A stretch of DNA of 64,000 bases, from positions 1 through 64,000 of the forward strand of contig JAISPR010000086.1 of NCBI GenBank assembly GCA_031274765.1, in the 5' to 3' direction. Position numbers and translations under genes: made by a program. This stretch comes from Nitrososphaerota archaeon (GTDB lineage Archaea > Thermoproteota > Bathyarchaeia > Bathyarchaeales > Bathycorpusculaceae). The notes below the pieces were generated by a model, which did no database searches, had not been told where the DNA came from, and saw nothing but the letters and a program-made list of their open reading frames with translations. Positions 44,571-53,640 of this stretch are shown here, in pieces. Positions within the stretch are counted from its first letter, which is position 1, and each line of letters starts with the position of its first letter.

Positions 44571-46229
44571 TTAGAGAAAAGCAGATATCAAACGTTCTCG
44601 AATTTCTTTTTTATCAAATTTTTCGGCAACAGATTTTTTGTAAAATATGTAAAAATAGTCTTTTCTTGAGTTGTTACCGCTACTTAATGAGTTGACTACT
44701 TTGGGAAATTTTTTGGGTTTTATTTCGTCTTTATGAGAAAAAACAATGGTGATATTAGAAAAATCAACTTTATTAAAGCCACTGTAAAACTGATCGGCTT
44801 TTAAAATTATAAAATCACATAATTCGCCTTTGCTTTGTGCATAACTTTGTAAGCAGGCCATAACTTTTAAAACTGGTTGTTTTGTGTCCATTTGGCTTTG
44901 AATAGATTCATTGAATTCAGGATTATCTTTAGTAACTTTACCACTTTGTGAATAAGCTTTTATTTCTTCAATTTCTTGGGTCAACTTCATTATTGTTCGA
45001 TCGTTAATAATCCAGCCATCAGAACTTTTTCGCAAATACTTTTCAGTATTTTCTAAAGCTTTTTCTAAATCATCTAAAACGTCTCCACTAGAAATTTTGC
45101 CAAGGAAGAATGCCTTATATTCTGCCTCGTTTTTCCAGAGGGTACGTCTGCGGTCTTTCCTTGAAAAGTATTCTTTACTAAGCTCATCTTCGTCCAAACA
45201 ATACATTTTCATTAAACTAATAATATCGTCATCGCACAACAAAGAAAGTTTAATGTTGTTACGTAATTTTTGCCCTGCTTCACTAAGGGTTTCGAGCGAA
45301 AATAATTTTTCGTCTGCAGTACTGAGTTTTTTATCTAAATCTGAAATTATATGTTGAATTATGTATATATCGTATAAAATACTCGGGTGATTTTGTATCC
45401 ATTTACGTTCAGAGTCATGGGCATAAACAAAATTTTCTATTACACTGATGGCACCCTTTCGATAAGCCAGTTCATATGTGTTGTCATCTGTCTCGTTTGT
45501 AATTGTGATGTGAGAAAGCAATCGCACATAATCTATGTTTACTGTGTCAAAACCAGTGAAAAATGCATCTCTCATTATATAATCTAATCGGTCAACATCA
45601 ATAATGTTTGAATTTAATAATGTTACATAACAATTAAACAAGCAATGTATATCATCTTTTTTTGAAAATTTATATCCAGTTATGCAACGTGTGAATATTT
45701 CTTTATCCAATGGTGTTGGAAACCAGTCTGAAAAATTCCGTAGTCCAACTATGGCACTCATAAGTTCATGTGGTGCCGCAGATGTGCTATCTGTAGTTGG
45801 TACATCCGCTTCAAAATTTTCACTCCCGACTAATTTAATAAGTTCCTTGTGTAAAGTAGCATACGCTTTTCCTGCTGTTTCATCTAAATAAAATTTTTCG
45901 CCTGTGTGAGAAAATGGGGCATGTCCTACGTCATGCAATAAACAAGCTAAAAGAAAAATTTTGTTGATATTTTCCCAGTCTGCCAAATCTTTAATGGTAC
46001 AATCTCGTTCGATTTCGTGTGTTAGTGCTGTTCCTGCAATGTTGCCCAAATGGTACACGCCAATAGAATGTTCAAATCTATTGTGCCCCGCAGATGGATA
46101 CAAAGGTGAATAGCTCGTTTGAACAATACGTCTTAACCTCTGAAAAACAGGGGTGTCAATAATGTCTTTAACAACGGTATTTGAAATTTTTATATAACCA
46201 TATAGTGGGTCTTTAAACAACTTGAACAT
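44571..46229 (-). CDS. HD-domain dNTPase-like phosphohydrolase (SAMHD1-like)
   Basis: 552 residues, intact. F-K-D-P-L-Y-G-Y-I at the start, H-N-R-F-E-H-S-I-G-V near 49, L-L-H-D-V-G-H-A-P-F-S-H near 98 and D-V-D-R-L-D-Y-I-M-R-D near 215 give the H...HD...D metal site of COG1078 enzymes. The C-terminal 200 residues are helical and charged, longer than usual. Such enzymes destroy dNTPs, and some protect bacteria against phage. Its ATG overlaps by one base the TAA of a 119-residue gene, so the two are translationally coupled. Confidence 0.85.
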   Translation of the reverse strand: MFKLFKDPLYGYIKISNTVVKDIIDTPVFQRLRRIVQTSYSPLYPSAGHNRFEHSIGVYHLGNIAGTALTHEIERDCTIKDLADWENINKIFLLACLLHDVGHAPFSHTGEKFYLDETAGKAYATLHKELIKLVGSENFEADVPTTDSTSAAPHELMSAIVGLRNFSDWFPTPLDKEIFTRCITGYKFSKKDDIHCLFNCYVTLLNSNIIDVDRLDYIMRDAFFTGFDTVNIDYVRLLSHITITNETDDNTYELAYRKGAISVIENFVYAHDSERKWIQNHPSILYDIYIIQHIISDLDKKLSTADEKLFSLETLSEAGQKLRNNIKLSLLCDDDIISLMKMYCLDEDELSKEYFSRKDRRRTLWKNEAEYKAFFLGKISSGDVLDDLEKALENTEKYLRKSSDGWIINDRTIMKLTQEIEEIKAYSQSGKVTKDNPEFNESIQSQMDTKQPVLKVMACLQSYAQSKGELCDFIILKADQFYSGFNKVDFSNITIVFSHKDEIKPKKFPKVVNSLSSGNNSRKDYFYIFYKKSVAEKFDKKEIRERLISAFL

Positions 46230-46588
46230 TATTTCTTTCTCGTAATCTTTAATGCAGAAAGTGCCCTGTTATCTATGAGAGCAAGTAAAACATCCCAAGC
46301 CAAATACCCGCGAAACTGGGTGATTAAATCAGATATTTCAACACCTTCCTTTAAAGATATGCCGTTATTTGCATCCTCAAAAATATTTGAGTAATTTCTA
46401 AACATAACTCGCGTGCTTTCTCGCGATAAAATTAAAACAACTTTTTCGTCTTTTTCTTGAAGAATATTAACTACCGCTTCGCCGTATTTCTCCAAATCTT
46501 CATAGGTCACAAACCTGTTTCCGCTTTTTGTTAATATTTCTATTAATGCATTAGCGGCCAAATCTTCAATTCCAATGTAAAAACACAT
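46229..46588 (-). CDS. Small partner protein of the HD phosphohydrolase (unknown family)
   Basis: 119 residues, no membrane segment. Mixed helices and strands (D-L-A-A-N-A-L-I-E-I-L; K-V-V-L-I-L-S-R-E-S-T-R-V-M-F). It starts the two-gene unit and overlaps the HD gene by one base (TAATG). I do not recognise the family. The coupling implies that the two products act together, perhaps as regulator or inhibitor and enzyme. Confidence 0.6.
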   Translation of the reverse strand: MCFYIGIEDLAANALIEILTKSGNRFVTYEDLEKYGEAVVNILQEKDEKVVLILSRESTRVMFRNYSNIFEDANNGISLKEGVEISDLITQFRGYLAWDVLLALIDNRALSALKITRKK

Positions 46589-47034
46589 TAGTACTCTGCA
46601 CCATTTACTTTACGGACCATAAATTAATACACTATTACACAAAATGGTATTTACCTATTTAAATTTTAATTTGCTCCACTGATTCTTTAGCCGTAAAGGT
46701 TATTGCACTTGCGTCTGAATATTTTAACAATTATTTTCACTCCACGGATTTTACTGTAATAGACTACAACATGGAATTAATAAAAGAATGCGTTTAGTTC
46801 AAAAATCTTGTTAAAACCTATTCTGTGAGCAGAAAGTTTACAGGAATGCCCCAGCAGACAAATATTTGACAGAACGTACAGTCATCAATTCATAAAGATA
46901 AATTCAACAACGTTTTTGAGACAAAATGGTTTATTCTTTGAGGCAATGTTTAGATAAAAAAATGGGTGGTTGCAGAAAGAAACATCAGCATGGCGATATC
47001 GCTAGGGTCTTGTGGGTTCAAAACAAACCCCACC
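46589..47034. other. Intergenic region
   Basis: About 445 AT-rich bases upstream of the HD operon. No gene is convincing. Near 46991 a small palindrome (GCGATATCGC) is followed by GTGGGTTCAAA, which recalls a tRNA T-loop but does not form one. Confidence 0.4.
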
Positions 47035-47134
47035 AGACTGCCCAAAAACTAACAAAACTCCAAAAAACAAGAAAGGATTGGTTTTTCTGTCCATTTCCGC
47101 CAAAAACACGAAAATTCTAGTTTTTAAACAGTCT
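47035..47134. mobile_element. MITE-like element, copy 2
   Basis: 100 bp with ends AGACTGCCCAAAAACTAA and CTAGTTTTTAAACAGTCT, complementary with a few mismatches, and the same internal TTTCCGCCAAAAACAC as the copy at 14622. There is no coding frame. Confidence 0.7.
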
Positions 47135-47148
47135 CTCATCCTAATAGG

Positions 47149-48120
47149 TTAACGTTTACGCCTAAACACAGCTATGACCAGAACAATCATCAAAGCAATT
47201 AAGATAATGACACACACAACAACTAACCCAAAGAACTCATCACCCCCAGGCAGAGGTGTTGAGAGAGGATGTAGAGGTGGAAGTGAAAAAGAGGGCATAG
47301 CAGTGACACTAGGAGTAACTGTTGGAGTCTGAGTTGGAGACAGGGATGGAACACTGGGGGTAAAAGTGGAAACCGGGACAAGGGTAGAACTTGGCTGAGG
47401 TACAACTATGGCATCTGAAATGTAGAGTTGTACAGCAGTAACATCAATTTCCTGCAACCCTGAGCCAGCACTCCACCAGTTTTCACCCATTCCAGACATA
47501 AGGCTGATAGGGTGAGTTCTATTGGTGAATTGCTGTTGAGAGGCATTAATCACAACCGCACCATTGACCTCCAAAACGGCTGTTTGTGCTTGATTGTCAA
47601 TGGTTAAAATAATACGATACCAAGTATTGCTTACTGGCAAAGGGCCTTCGGTTTGAAAAACGTAATTATAAATCTGGTCTCCGCCTATCCACATGGACCA
47701 TACATTTGAACCGTCTATACCGATACCAATGTTGCCGGCATTGCCGGTCAAATCTGTAGAATCACAAACATAGAGAAAAAATATAGCACCGTTGCCTTGC
47801 AGAGCGCCATTTGGAACTTTGGTTACTAAAATGTCTTGTGAAGCAGCAATACTGCTGTTTATTGTTGAGGTAAACCCATCTTTTATGAGATATGAGCAAG
47901 AGTTACTGCCTGCCACAGGAGTGGGAACAATAAAGCGTGCAATACTGTCCCTGACAGTTTGACTAGCTTCAGGAACCATCAGTGATTTGGACCAGCGTTC
48001 AAAATTTCCAGATGAAAAATCATCTGTAAACACAATTGCGGCATCAGTGGGTTTTAGGGGAACAAATAAAAGGATAGCTAGAAGGATTAACACATACAAG
48101 GCCATTGAGCGCTTATTCAT
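47149..48120 (-). CDS. Cell-surface lectin-like protein with C-terminal membrane anchor
   Basis: 323 residues from ATG 48120 (48147 is also in frame). A signal peptide is followed by a concanavalin-like beta-sandwich (about 30-230: D-D-F-S-S-G-N-F-E-R-W-S, W-Y-R-I-I-L-T-I, A-V-L-E-V-N-G), a P/T/S-rich stalk (about 235-290), a membrane helix and a basic tail R-R-K-R. The layout is that of a surface sugar-binding protein held by its C-terminus. Numerous N-x-S/T sites suggest N-glycosylation. Monocistronic. Confidence 0.75.
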   Translation of the reverse strand: MNKRSMALYVLILLAILLFVPLKPTDAAIVFTDDFSSGNFERWSKSLMVPEASQTVRDSIARFIVPTPVAGSNSCSYLIKDGFTSTINSSIAASQDILVTKVPNGALQGNGAIFFLYVCDSTDLTGNAGNIGIGIDGSNVWSMWIGGDQIYNYVFQTEGPLPVSNTWYRIILTIDNQAQTAVLEVNGAVVINASQQQFTNRTHPISLMSGMGENWWSAGSGLQEIDVTAVQLYISDAIVVPQPSSTLVPVSTFTPSVPSLSPTQTPTVTPSVTAMPSFSLPPLHPLSTPLPGGDEFFGLVVVCVIILIALMIVLVIAVFRRKR

Positions 48121-48408
48121 TACAATCAACCATTCATAGAAGGGCAAACAAAATAGTTGTTTGAAACTATAGGTGTTAAAAATATCACCTAAGAATAGCC
48201 GGCTTTATTTACTTAAAACTAAGTATGTACAATGACGCGGAGAATTTAAACAGCATGTCAAGACACCCCTTCTATGGGTAGTTCTATTGTATTTTAGATA
48301 CCTGAATGTTTGTTGCGATATTATTTATACCGTGGTAGTGGCTGCCACAGAAACACAAAAGTTGAGGATAGAGAATACAAGGTGGTTCTGGAAAGCATAT
48401 GGAAATAG

Positions 48409-49839
48409 TTATCTTGTTTTGTGGTCCAAAAGTGTGCCATCTGTTGCAACTAGTTGAATATCTATGGGCATGTGACCAATGGCATGTGTGGCGCAACTCA
48501 GGCAAGGGTCAAAAGCGCGGATAACAGCTTCCACACGGTTGAGCATACCTTCGTGTAATTCGCGTTTCTTTACGTATTTTTTTGCAACCTGTGTTATAGC
48601 CATGTTGTAGGCAAGGTTGTTGTGTTCGGTGGCTATAATCATGTTGTTCCAAGTTACCATACCCTGAGGGTCAACTTTGTAGTGGTGGATTAGAGTGCCG
48701 CGTGGGGCTTCTGCAATGCCAATGCCTTCAGTGTTATTTACAAAGGCTTTTGCGCTGATATGTTCGGATTGGATGTCAGGGTCAGTAAGTAGGCGTTTGG
48801 TGTTTTCGATGCAAAACAGTATCTCGATGAGGCGCGCGTAGTGGTAGTGAAAGGTGCTCTGGACGGGACTGTTTTTGCCTATTTTCTTAAACTCTCCAAG
48901 GGCCTCATCAGCTAGCGGTGTGCCACAGTGTGAAGCAATGTTGAGACGGGCTAGGGGGCCAACACGGTAGACGCCGTTGGGGTAGCCGATATTTCGGAAG
49001 TAAGGAAACTTCATGTAGGACCACGGTTCTATGGCTTCTCCGATAATGTCGGGGTATTTTGTAGGTTCTATGCATTCGATGGCTGGGGCTCCGTTTGGGT
49101 CTATAATACGGAGTTGCCCATCGTAGTGTTCTAGATTACCGTTAGGAGTTACTAAACCCATGTAATAGGTTGGGAAATTACCAAAGTTGGTCACTTCTTC
49201 TTGTAGACCGTCAAGCATTTGTTTGTACATGTTTAGGGTTTTTTGTGTAGCGTCAAGTGCTTTGGGTAGGCTGTCGCGGAGATAGGTTGCGCGTTCCTGT
49301 GTTAGGGGCCATTTGGCGCCGCCGGGTTGTATCCATTCGCTGGAGTGGATTTTTTTGCCTGCCACCTTTTCGATGATGTCTTGTCCAAATTTGCGTAGGC
49401 GAATACCACGCATGGCTAACTCGGGTTCTCGTTCGATTAGTCCAAAAATGTTGCGTTGCGTAGGGTTGGAGTCAAAGCCCAGTAGCAGGTCGGGAGAGGA
49501 GAGGTGAAAGAAGTTTAGGGCATGGGACTGAATCATTTGTCCCATATGTATGAGGCGTCTGAGTTTTACTGCTGTTTTTGGGGGGTCAATGCCAACGATT
49601 TGGTCGCAGGCTTTAGCGCTGGCTAGGAGATGACTCACGGGGCATATACCGCAAGCGCGACTGGTGATGGAGGGCATTTCATAGAAAGGGCGGCCTTCGG
49701 TGAATTTTTCAAAGCCTCTAAAGTCAGTGACTTTGAAATGTGCCTCTTTTACTGTATCGTCATCGTTTAGATAAATGGTGATCTGGGCGTGTCCTTCAAT
49801 GCGTGTGACTGGTAAAATCAGGATTTTGTTGTCAACCAT
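48409..49839 (-). CDS. hoxH: NAD-linked [NiFe]-hydrogenase large subunit (HoxH)
   Basis: 476 residues from ATG 49839 (49848 is in frame too). P-V-T-R-I-E-G-H near 11, R-A-C-G-I-C-P-V-S-H near 60 and D-P-C-L-S-C-A-T-H near 446 are the nickel-site motifs; the final peptide after A-T-H is removed on maturation. It is the last gene of hoxEFUYH. It shares its fold with the mvhA product of this window but is the NAD-coupled type by operon context. Confidence 0.9.
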   Translation of the reverse strand: MVDNKILILPVTRIEGHAQITIYLNDDDTVKEAHFKVTDFRGFEKFTEGRPFYEMPSITSRACGICPVSHLLASAKACDQIVGIDPPKTAVKLRRLIHMGQMIQSHALNFFHLSSPDLLLGFDSNPTQRNIFGLIEREPELAMRGIRLRKFGQDIIEKVAGKKIHSSEWIQPGGAKWPLTQERATYLRDSLPKALDATQKTLNMYKQMLDGLQEEVTNFGNFPTYYMGLVTPNGNLEHYDGQLRIIDPNGAPAIECIEPTKYPDIIGEAIEPWSYMKFPYFRNIGYPNGVYRVGPLARLNIASHCGTPLADEALGEFKKIGKNSPVQSTFHYHYARLIEILFCIENTKRLLTDPDIQSEHISAKAFVNNTEGIGIAEAPRGTLIHHYKVDPQGMVTWNNMIIATEHNNLAYNMAITQVAKKYVKKRELHEGMLNRVEAVIRAFDPCLSCATHAIGHMPIDIQLVATDGTLLDHKTR

Positions 49840-50380
49840 ACTTTGCATGTTCCTCCCTGAGGGGTATTCTGCCAGCTATCAATTCTGTGAGTACATAGTT
49901 TATGAGTTTTGCATTTGGTGGACATCCGGGAATGTAGTGGTCGACTTTAACGATTTCGTGGAGGGGTTGGACTTGAGAGAGTAGTTTGGGTACCTGTTGG
50001 GGGGTCTGGGGGTGGAGATTTGTGGGGTCATTGTAGGCGCGGTCTATGATGGCTTGGTCGCTTTGGGGCCAGCGGTTACGCAGGGCAACGACATTGCCGG
50101 TAACTGCGCAGTCGCCCAGAGAAACCAGGGTAATTGTTTTGGCGCGTACTGTTTTTAGCATTTCTTTTTGTTCCTCATTTGCTACAGCACCTTCGATTAG
50201 GGTAAGGGCAACATCGGGGGGGAATTCTTTTGCATCGATGAGTGGGCTATATACCAGAGTTATTTGTTTTGCTAGTTCCAATAGCTGTTCATCTTGGTCA
50301 AGGAAACTCATGTGACATCCGCTGCATCCGCTGAGCCAAACTGTTGCGACCCGTAGCTTTTTTGGGTTCATTTGAGGCAT
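49832..50380 (-). CDS. hoxY: NAD-linked hydrogenase small subunit (HoxY)
   Basis: 182 residues, a short small subunit with one cluster motif set: S-G-C-S-G-C-H-M near 17, L-G-D-C-A-V-T-G near 92, and I-P-G-C-P-P-N near 152. It lacks the extra clusters of MvhG, as expected for HoxY. It overlaps hoxU upstream (13 bases) and hoxH downstream. Confidence 0.9.
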   Translation of the reverse strand: MPQMNPKKLRVATVWLSGCSGCHMSFLDQDEQLLELAKQITLVYSPLIDAKEFPPDVALTLIEGAVANEEQKEMLKTVRAKTITLVSLGDCAVTGNVVALRNRWPQSDQAIIDRAYNDPTNLHPQTPQQVPKLLSQVQPLHEIVKVDHYIPGCPPNAKLINYVLTELIAGRIPLREEHAKYG

Positions 50381-51078
50381 TTCCTCCTCTCGACTATGAA
50401 GGCTATAACTTGGGGATCTTTTGTGTACTCAATGTTTTCGCCTTCAACATAGATGGCCCCGACAGGGCAGACTTTGGCGCATTTACGGCATGAGGTGCAG
50501 CTACAGGCCTTAGACCATAGTTCATCTTGATCCATGATGACATCGGTGTTTTTGCCGTGAAATTTGAGATCAAGAGTGTGCACGCCCTCGATTTCGTCGC
50601 AGGCGCGGACGCATCGTGTACAGAGAATACAGCGGTTACGGTCTATTACTAAGAAGTCGTGTGTCGAGTCGATTTCGTTACAACTCCAGTTACGTTCATA
50701 AAAAACGTGATCGACACCGTATTGATTGGTTTGGGTTTGGAGTTCGCAGTGGTCATTTGCTATGCAAACCGAGCAGATGTGAGTGCGTTCTGCTAGCAGA
50801 GTTTGTAGCACCATTTTACGGTATTCGTGGAGTTTGGGCGACTGGGTGGTGACTTCCATACCTGATGCAACTGGGGTAGCGCAAGCGGGAAAAAGCTTGT
50901 TTGTACCGCTGACCTCGACAAGACAGAGACGACACCCGCCATATGGTGTTAGGCCTTCTAAATAGCAAAGAGTGGGGATATTGATACCGACAGTTTTGGC
51001 TGCAGTTAGTATAGTTGAGCCTTCGCTGCATTCGACATCGACGCCATCGATTTTGAGTTTCATTGGGTGTGTATTCAT
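50368..51078 (-). CDS. hoxU: Hydrogenase diaphorase iron-sulfur subunit (HoxU)
   Basis: 236 residues. An N-terminal [2Fe-2S] ferredoxin fold (C-Y-L...G-G-C-R-L-C near 38-52, C-A-T-P near 66), an H-x3-C-x2-C-type site (H-I-C-S-V-C near 100), and two [4Fe-4S] motifs (C-I-L-C-T-R-C-V-R-A-C near 150; C-T-S-C-R-K-C-A-K-V-C-P near 193). It carries electrons between HoxYH and HoxF. It is homologous to the front of NuoG. ATG 51063 is an alternative start. Confidence 0.9.
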   Translation of the reverse strand: MNTHPMKLKIDGVDVECSEGSTILTAAKTVGINIPTLCYLEGLTPYGGCRLCLVEVSGTNKLFPACATPVASGMEVTTQSPKLHEYRKMVLQTLLAERTHICSVCIANDHCELQTQTNQYGVDHVFYERNWSCNEIDSTHDFLVIDRNRCILCTRCVRACDEIEGVHTLDLKFHGKNTDVIMDQDELWSKACSCTSCRKCAKVCPVGAIYVEGENIEYTKDPQVIAFIVERRKCLK

Positions 51079-52727
51079 TTGGGTTCATCCTTTGTAGGGG
51101 TTTTAAAGCATACATCCGCTTTGCATTTTTTGTTTTTGATGTGGTGCATATATTCATCTTTGAAGTAACGTAGTGTTGTGAGTATAGGGTTTGGTGCGGT
51201 CTGGCCTAAACCGCAAAGACTGGCGTCGCGGATAAAAAAGCAGGATTTCTCAAGGATTATAAGATCATTGGGTTCCCCTTTTCCATGAGTGATTTTTTGG
51301 AAAATTTCTAGTAGCCGGGGGAGTCCTGCGCGACAGGGAGTGCATCTGCCGCAGGATTCGTCCACGCAGAATTCAGTGAAGTATCGGGCGGTGTCCACCA
51401 TACAACTGTCGGTGTCAAGTACTACGATGCCACCTGAACCCATAATTGCTCCGACTTTGGTCAGATAATCGTAGTCTATGGGTATTTCAAGAAGTTGTTC
51501 GGGCAAGCATCCTCCTGAGGGTCCGCCGATTAGAGCGGCTTTGAATTCTTTGCCTGCTGGAACGCCTCCGCCGATATCAAACACTATTTCCCGTAGCGTG
51601 ATACCCATAGGTATCTCTATTAAGCCAGGGTTTTTCACTTTTCCGGTTAACGAGAAGCATTTAGTACCGGTGCATTTTGGGGTACCTATTTTGGCAAACC
51701 AAACAGCACTGTTTTGGATGATTAGGGGAATGTTGGCAAGGGTTTCCACGTTTTGGATAAGAGTGGGTTTCTGCCAGAGGCCTGAGTTGGCGGGGTATGG
51801 TGGACGGGGGCGGGGCATAGCTCTGCGGCCTTCAATAGAGGATAGAATTGCGGTTTCTTCGCCGGCTACAAATGCGCCTGCACCAAAGCGGAGCTCTAAA
51901 TTAAAATTAAAGTGTGTTTCTAAGATATCGTTACCCAACAGGGTCATAGCTTTGGCTTGAGCGATAGCTTTTTGTAAGGTTTGGATGGCAAGGGGGTACT
52001 CTTTGCGGATGTATATGTAGCCTTTTTCTGCGCCAATGGCGTATGCAGCTATGAGTAGGCCTTCGATTATGGCATGGGGATCAGCTTCTGCAAGGGAACG
52101 GTTAGCGTAGACTCCTGGGTCGCCTTCGTCGAGGTTGGCAACGATGTATTTGGGGGTATTGTTAGCGCGCGCAACAAGTCTCCATTTTTGGCCGGTGAGA
52201 AAACCTGCGCCGCCTCTTCCGCGAAGTCCGCTGGAGAGGATTTCGTTAATGATTCCCTGTGGTGTCATGTCTGAGAGGGCTCTGACCAGTGCAGAGTAGC
52301 CGCCCATGACGATGTAGTCTTGGATGCGGCCGGGGTTTATTTTACCTGCGTTTCGTAGAACAAGGCGGTGTTGTTTTTTGAAGAATTCTCCGCTTTCATA
52401 GAGGAGTTCTTTTACGGGAAGGCCTAAAACGATGTGATCGCGAACTATGTTACGTGCTTTATCAGGGGTTATGTTTTGGTAGAGGTAGTCGCCGGGTTCG
52501 ATGAGGACTGTGGGTCCAGCTGAGCAGGCACCTATGCATCCGGTGCGGGCGACTTTGCATTCTTTTTCTACGCCAAGTTCTTTAACGGCTGCTTCGAATG
52601 CTTTTAGTAGTTTGATGGAGTTAAGTGAGGCACAGCTACTAGAACAGCAAATGTTTATGCGAAAGCTATAAGCGCGTTCGAATTCAAGTTCTTGTTCGAC
52701 GGTTTTGTGTAGATCAGATAGTTTCAG
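51075..52727 (-). CDS. hoxF: NADH-binding diaphorase subunit (HoxF), with a non-canonical start
   Basis: The ATG at 52307 would give only 410 residues and lose the N-terminal third. The same frame is open above it for 140 more codons. These encode family sequence: C-C-S-S-S-C...A-R-T-G-C-I-G-A-C-S-A-G-P (thioredoxin-like [2Fe-2S] domain) and the linker to the FMN domain. No ATG, GTG or TTG occurs there. CTG 52727, which overlaps the end of hoxE by 14 bases, would give 550 residues, the usual length. The core has G-R-G-G-A-G-F (NADH/FMN) and E-S-C-G-R-C-T-P-C-R. Start by CTG, by another near-cognate codon, or by readthrough from hoxE is possible. Confidence 0.85.
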   Translation of the reverse strand: MKLSDLHKTVEQELEFERAYSFRINICCSSSCASLNSIKLLKAFEAAVKELGVEKECKVARTGCIGACSAGPTVLIEPGDYLYQNITPDKARNIVRDHIVLGLPVKELLYESGEFFKKQHRLVLRNAGKINPGRIQDYIVMGGYSALVRALSDMTPQGIINEILSSGLRGRGGAGFLTGQKWRLVARANNTPKYIVANLDEGDPGVYANRSLAEADPHAIIEGLLIAAYAIGAEKGYIYIRKEYPLAIQTLQKAIAQAKAMTLLGNDILETHFNFNLELRFGAGAFVAGEETAILSSIEGRRAMPRPRPPYPANSGLWQKPTLIQNVETLANIPLIIQNSAVWFAKIGTPKCTGTKCFSLTGKVKNPGLIEIPMGITLREIVFDIGGGVPAGKEFKAALIGGPSGGCLPEQLLEIPIDYDYLTKVGAIMGSGGIVVLDTDSCMVDTARYFTEFCVDESCGRCTPCRAGLPRLLEIFQKITHGKGEPNDLIILEKSCFFIRDASLCGLGQTAPNPILTTLRYFKDEYMHHIKNKKCKADVCFKTPTKDEPK

Positions 52728-53220
52728 TTTTGTCTTCCCCCAGAATCTGTTTAATATGCTTGATGGTTTCTTCTTTAGTTGCTTTTCCGATGATTACATC
52801 ATCTATGGAGATGTTTGGTGCCATAGCGCATGCGCCTATGCAGCGTGTTTGGAACAAAGAAAGTTTACCGTCTTTGGTTGAGCCGCCGCGTTTGAGATGG
52901 AATTCTTCTTCGATTGCAGTCATAATTTGCTCGATACCTTTGACGTAGCATGCAGTGCCAAGGCAAGCGGTGATGATATGTTCTCCGGGTTTGCGGAGAT
53001 TAAAGAAACTATAGAAGGTAGCGACGCCATAAACTTGACTTGGGGGTAGGTTGAGTAGTCCTGAGATTTCGGTTAGCAGTTCCTTATCAAGAAATCCATA
53101 GATTTCCTGTGCGCCATGTAAAATTTCTAAAAGTGCGCTTTTTTGGTAGTTGTGGTCTTTTAGAACTTTTTCTAGCATTTCACGACGGTTATCATCTTTT
53201 AACAAAAGCTGTGTCTCCAC
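52714..53220 (-). CDS. hoxE: Diaphorase subunit HoxE (NuoE-like)
   Basis: 168 residues. The [2Fe-2S] ligands are C-L-G-T-A-C near 86 and C-I-G-A-C near 127. This is the standard NuoE/HoxE fold with an N-terminal helical bundle. It is the first gene of the operon hoxEFUYH, reading 53220 to 48409. Its stop lies inside the apparent start region of hoxF. Confidence 0.9.
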   Translation of the reverse strand: METQLLLKDDNRREMLEKVLKDHNYQKSALLEILHGAQEIYGFLDKELLTEISGLLNLPPSQVYGVATFYSFFNLRKPGEHIITACLGTACYVKGIEQIMTAIEEEFHLKRGGSTKDGKLSLFQTRCIGACAMAPNISIDDVIIGKATKEETIKHIKQILGEDKTETI

Positions 53221-53584
53221 AGGTTATTTGTTATAACGCAGTAAAGCTAACAGAAGTTTCAGCTATAAAAGTGTAGAGGAAAACAGAACTGATGGAGGGA
53301 GGGTTTATTTTGTTACATGGTTAGGTTTGAGGTTTTGGTTGGTAGTTTGTTTGGAGAAGAGAGAGGGATATGAAAGCGTGTTGGTTTTTAAGGAGTTAAT
53401 ATTTAGGTTTAGAGACGGTTTGTTGTTATGTTATGGTTGGTGAGTTTGGGGCTGTGGAAAAATAGTTAGGTTTTGGGTTAGTTTTGTTGTAGGCGCAGAT
53501 GTCTTTGTTTTGAGGGGTTTTTGAGGGTTTAGTGGGTCAACAAATAGGGGGTTATGTCTTGTGTGGGAGTAGTTGGTCGAATAC
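53221..53584. other. G/T-rich intergenic region between divergent operons
   Basis: About 360 bases between the hox operon and the ribosomal operon. Strongly G/T-rich on the plus strand from 53320 to 53540, that is A/C-rich on the hox side. No gene is seen. Confidence 0.4.
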
Positions 53585-53594
53585 ATTTATATTA
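53585..53594 (+). promoter_or_regulatory. TATA box of the ribosomal protein operon
   Basis: ATTTATATTA lies about 47 bases before the TTG start of rps19e, so transcription would begin about 20 bases upstream of the start codon. Confidence 0.5.
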
Positions 53595-53640
53595 GGCTTC
53601 ATTGTTTTAGTGCAAGGAAAAACTATAGGATAGAGCATCT

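Noticed and set aside
46985-47034. tRNA remnant next to the MITE
   Set aside because: GTGGGTTCAAA is followed by ACAAACCCCAC, which leaves a loop too long for a T-arm. Chance similarity is likely.
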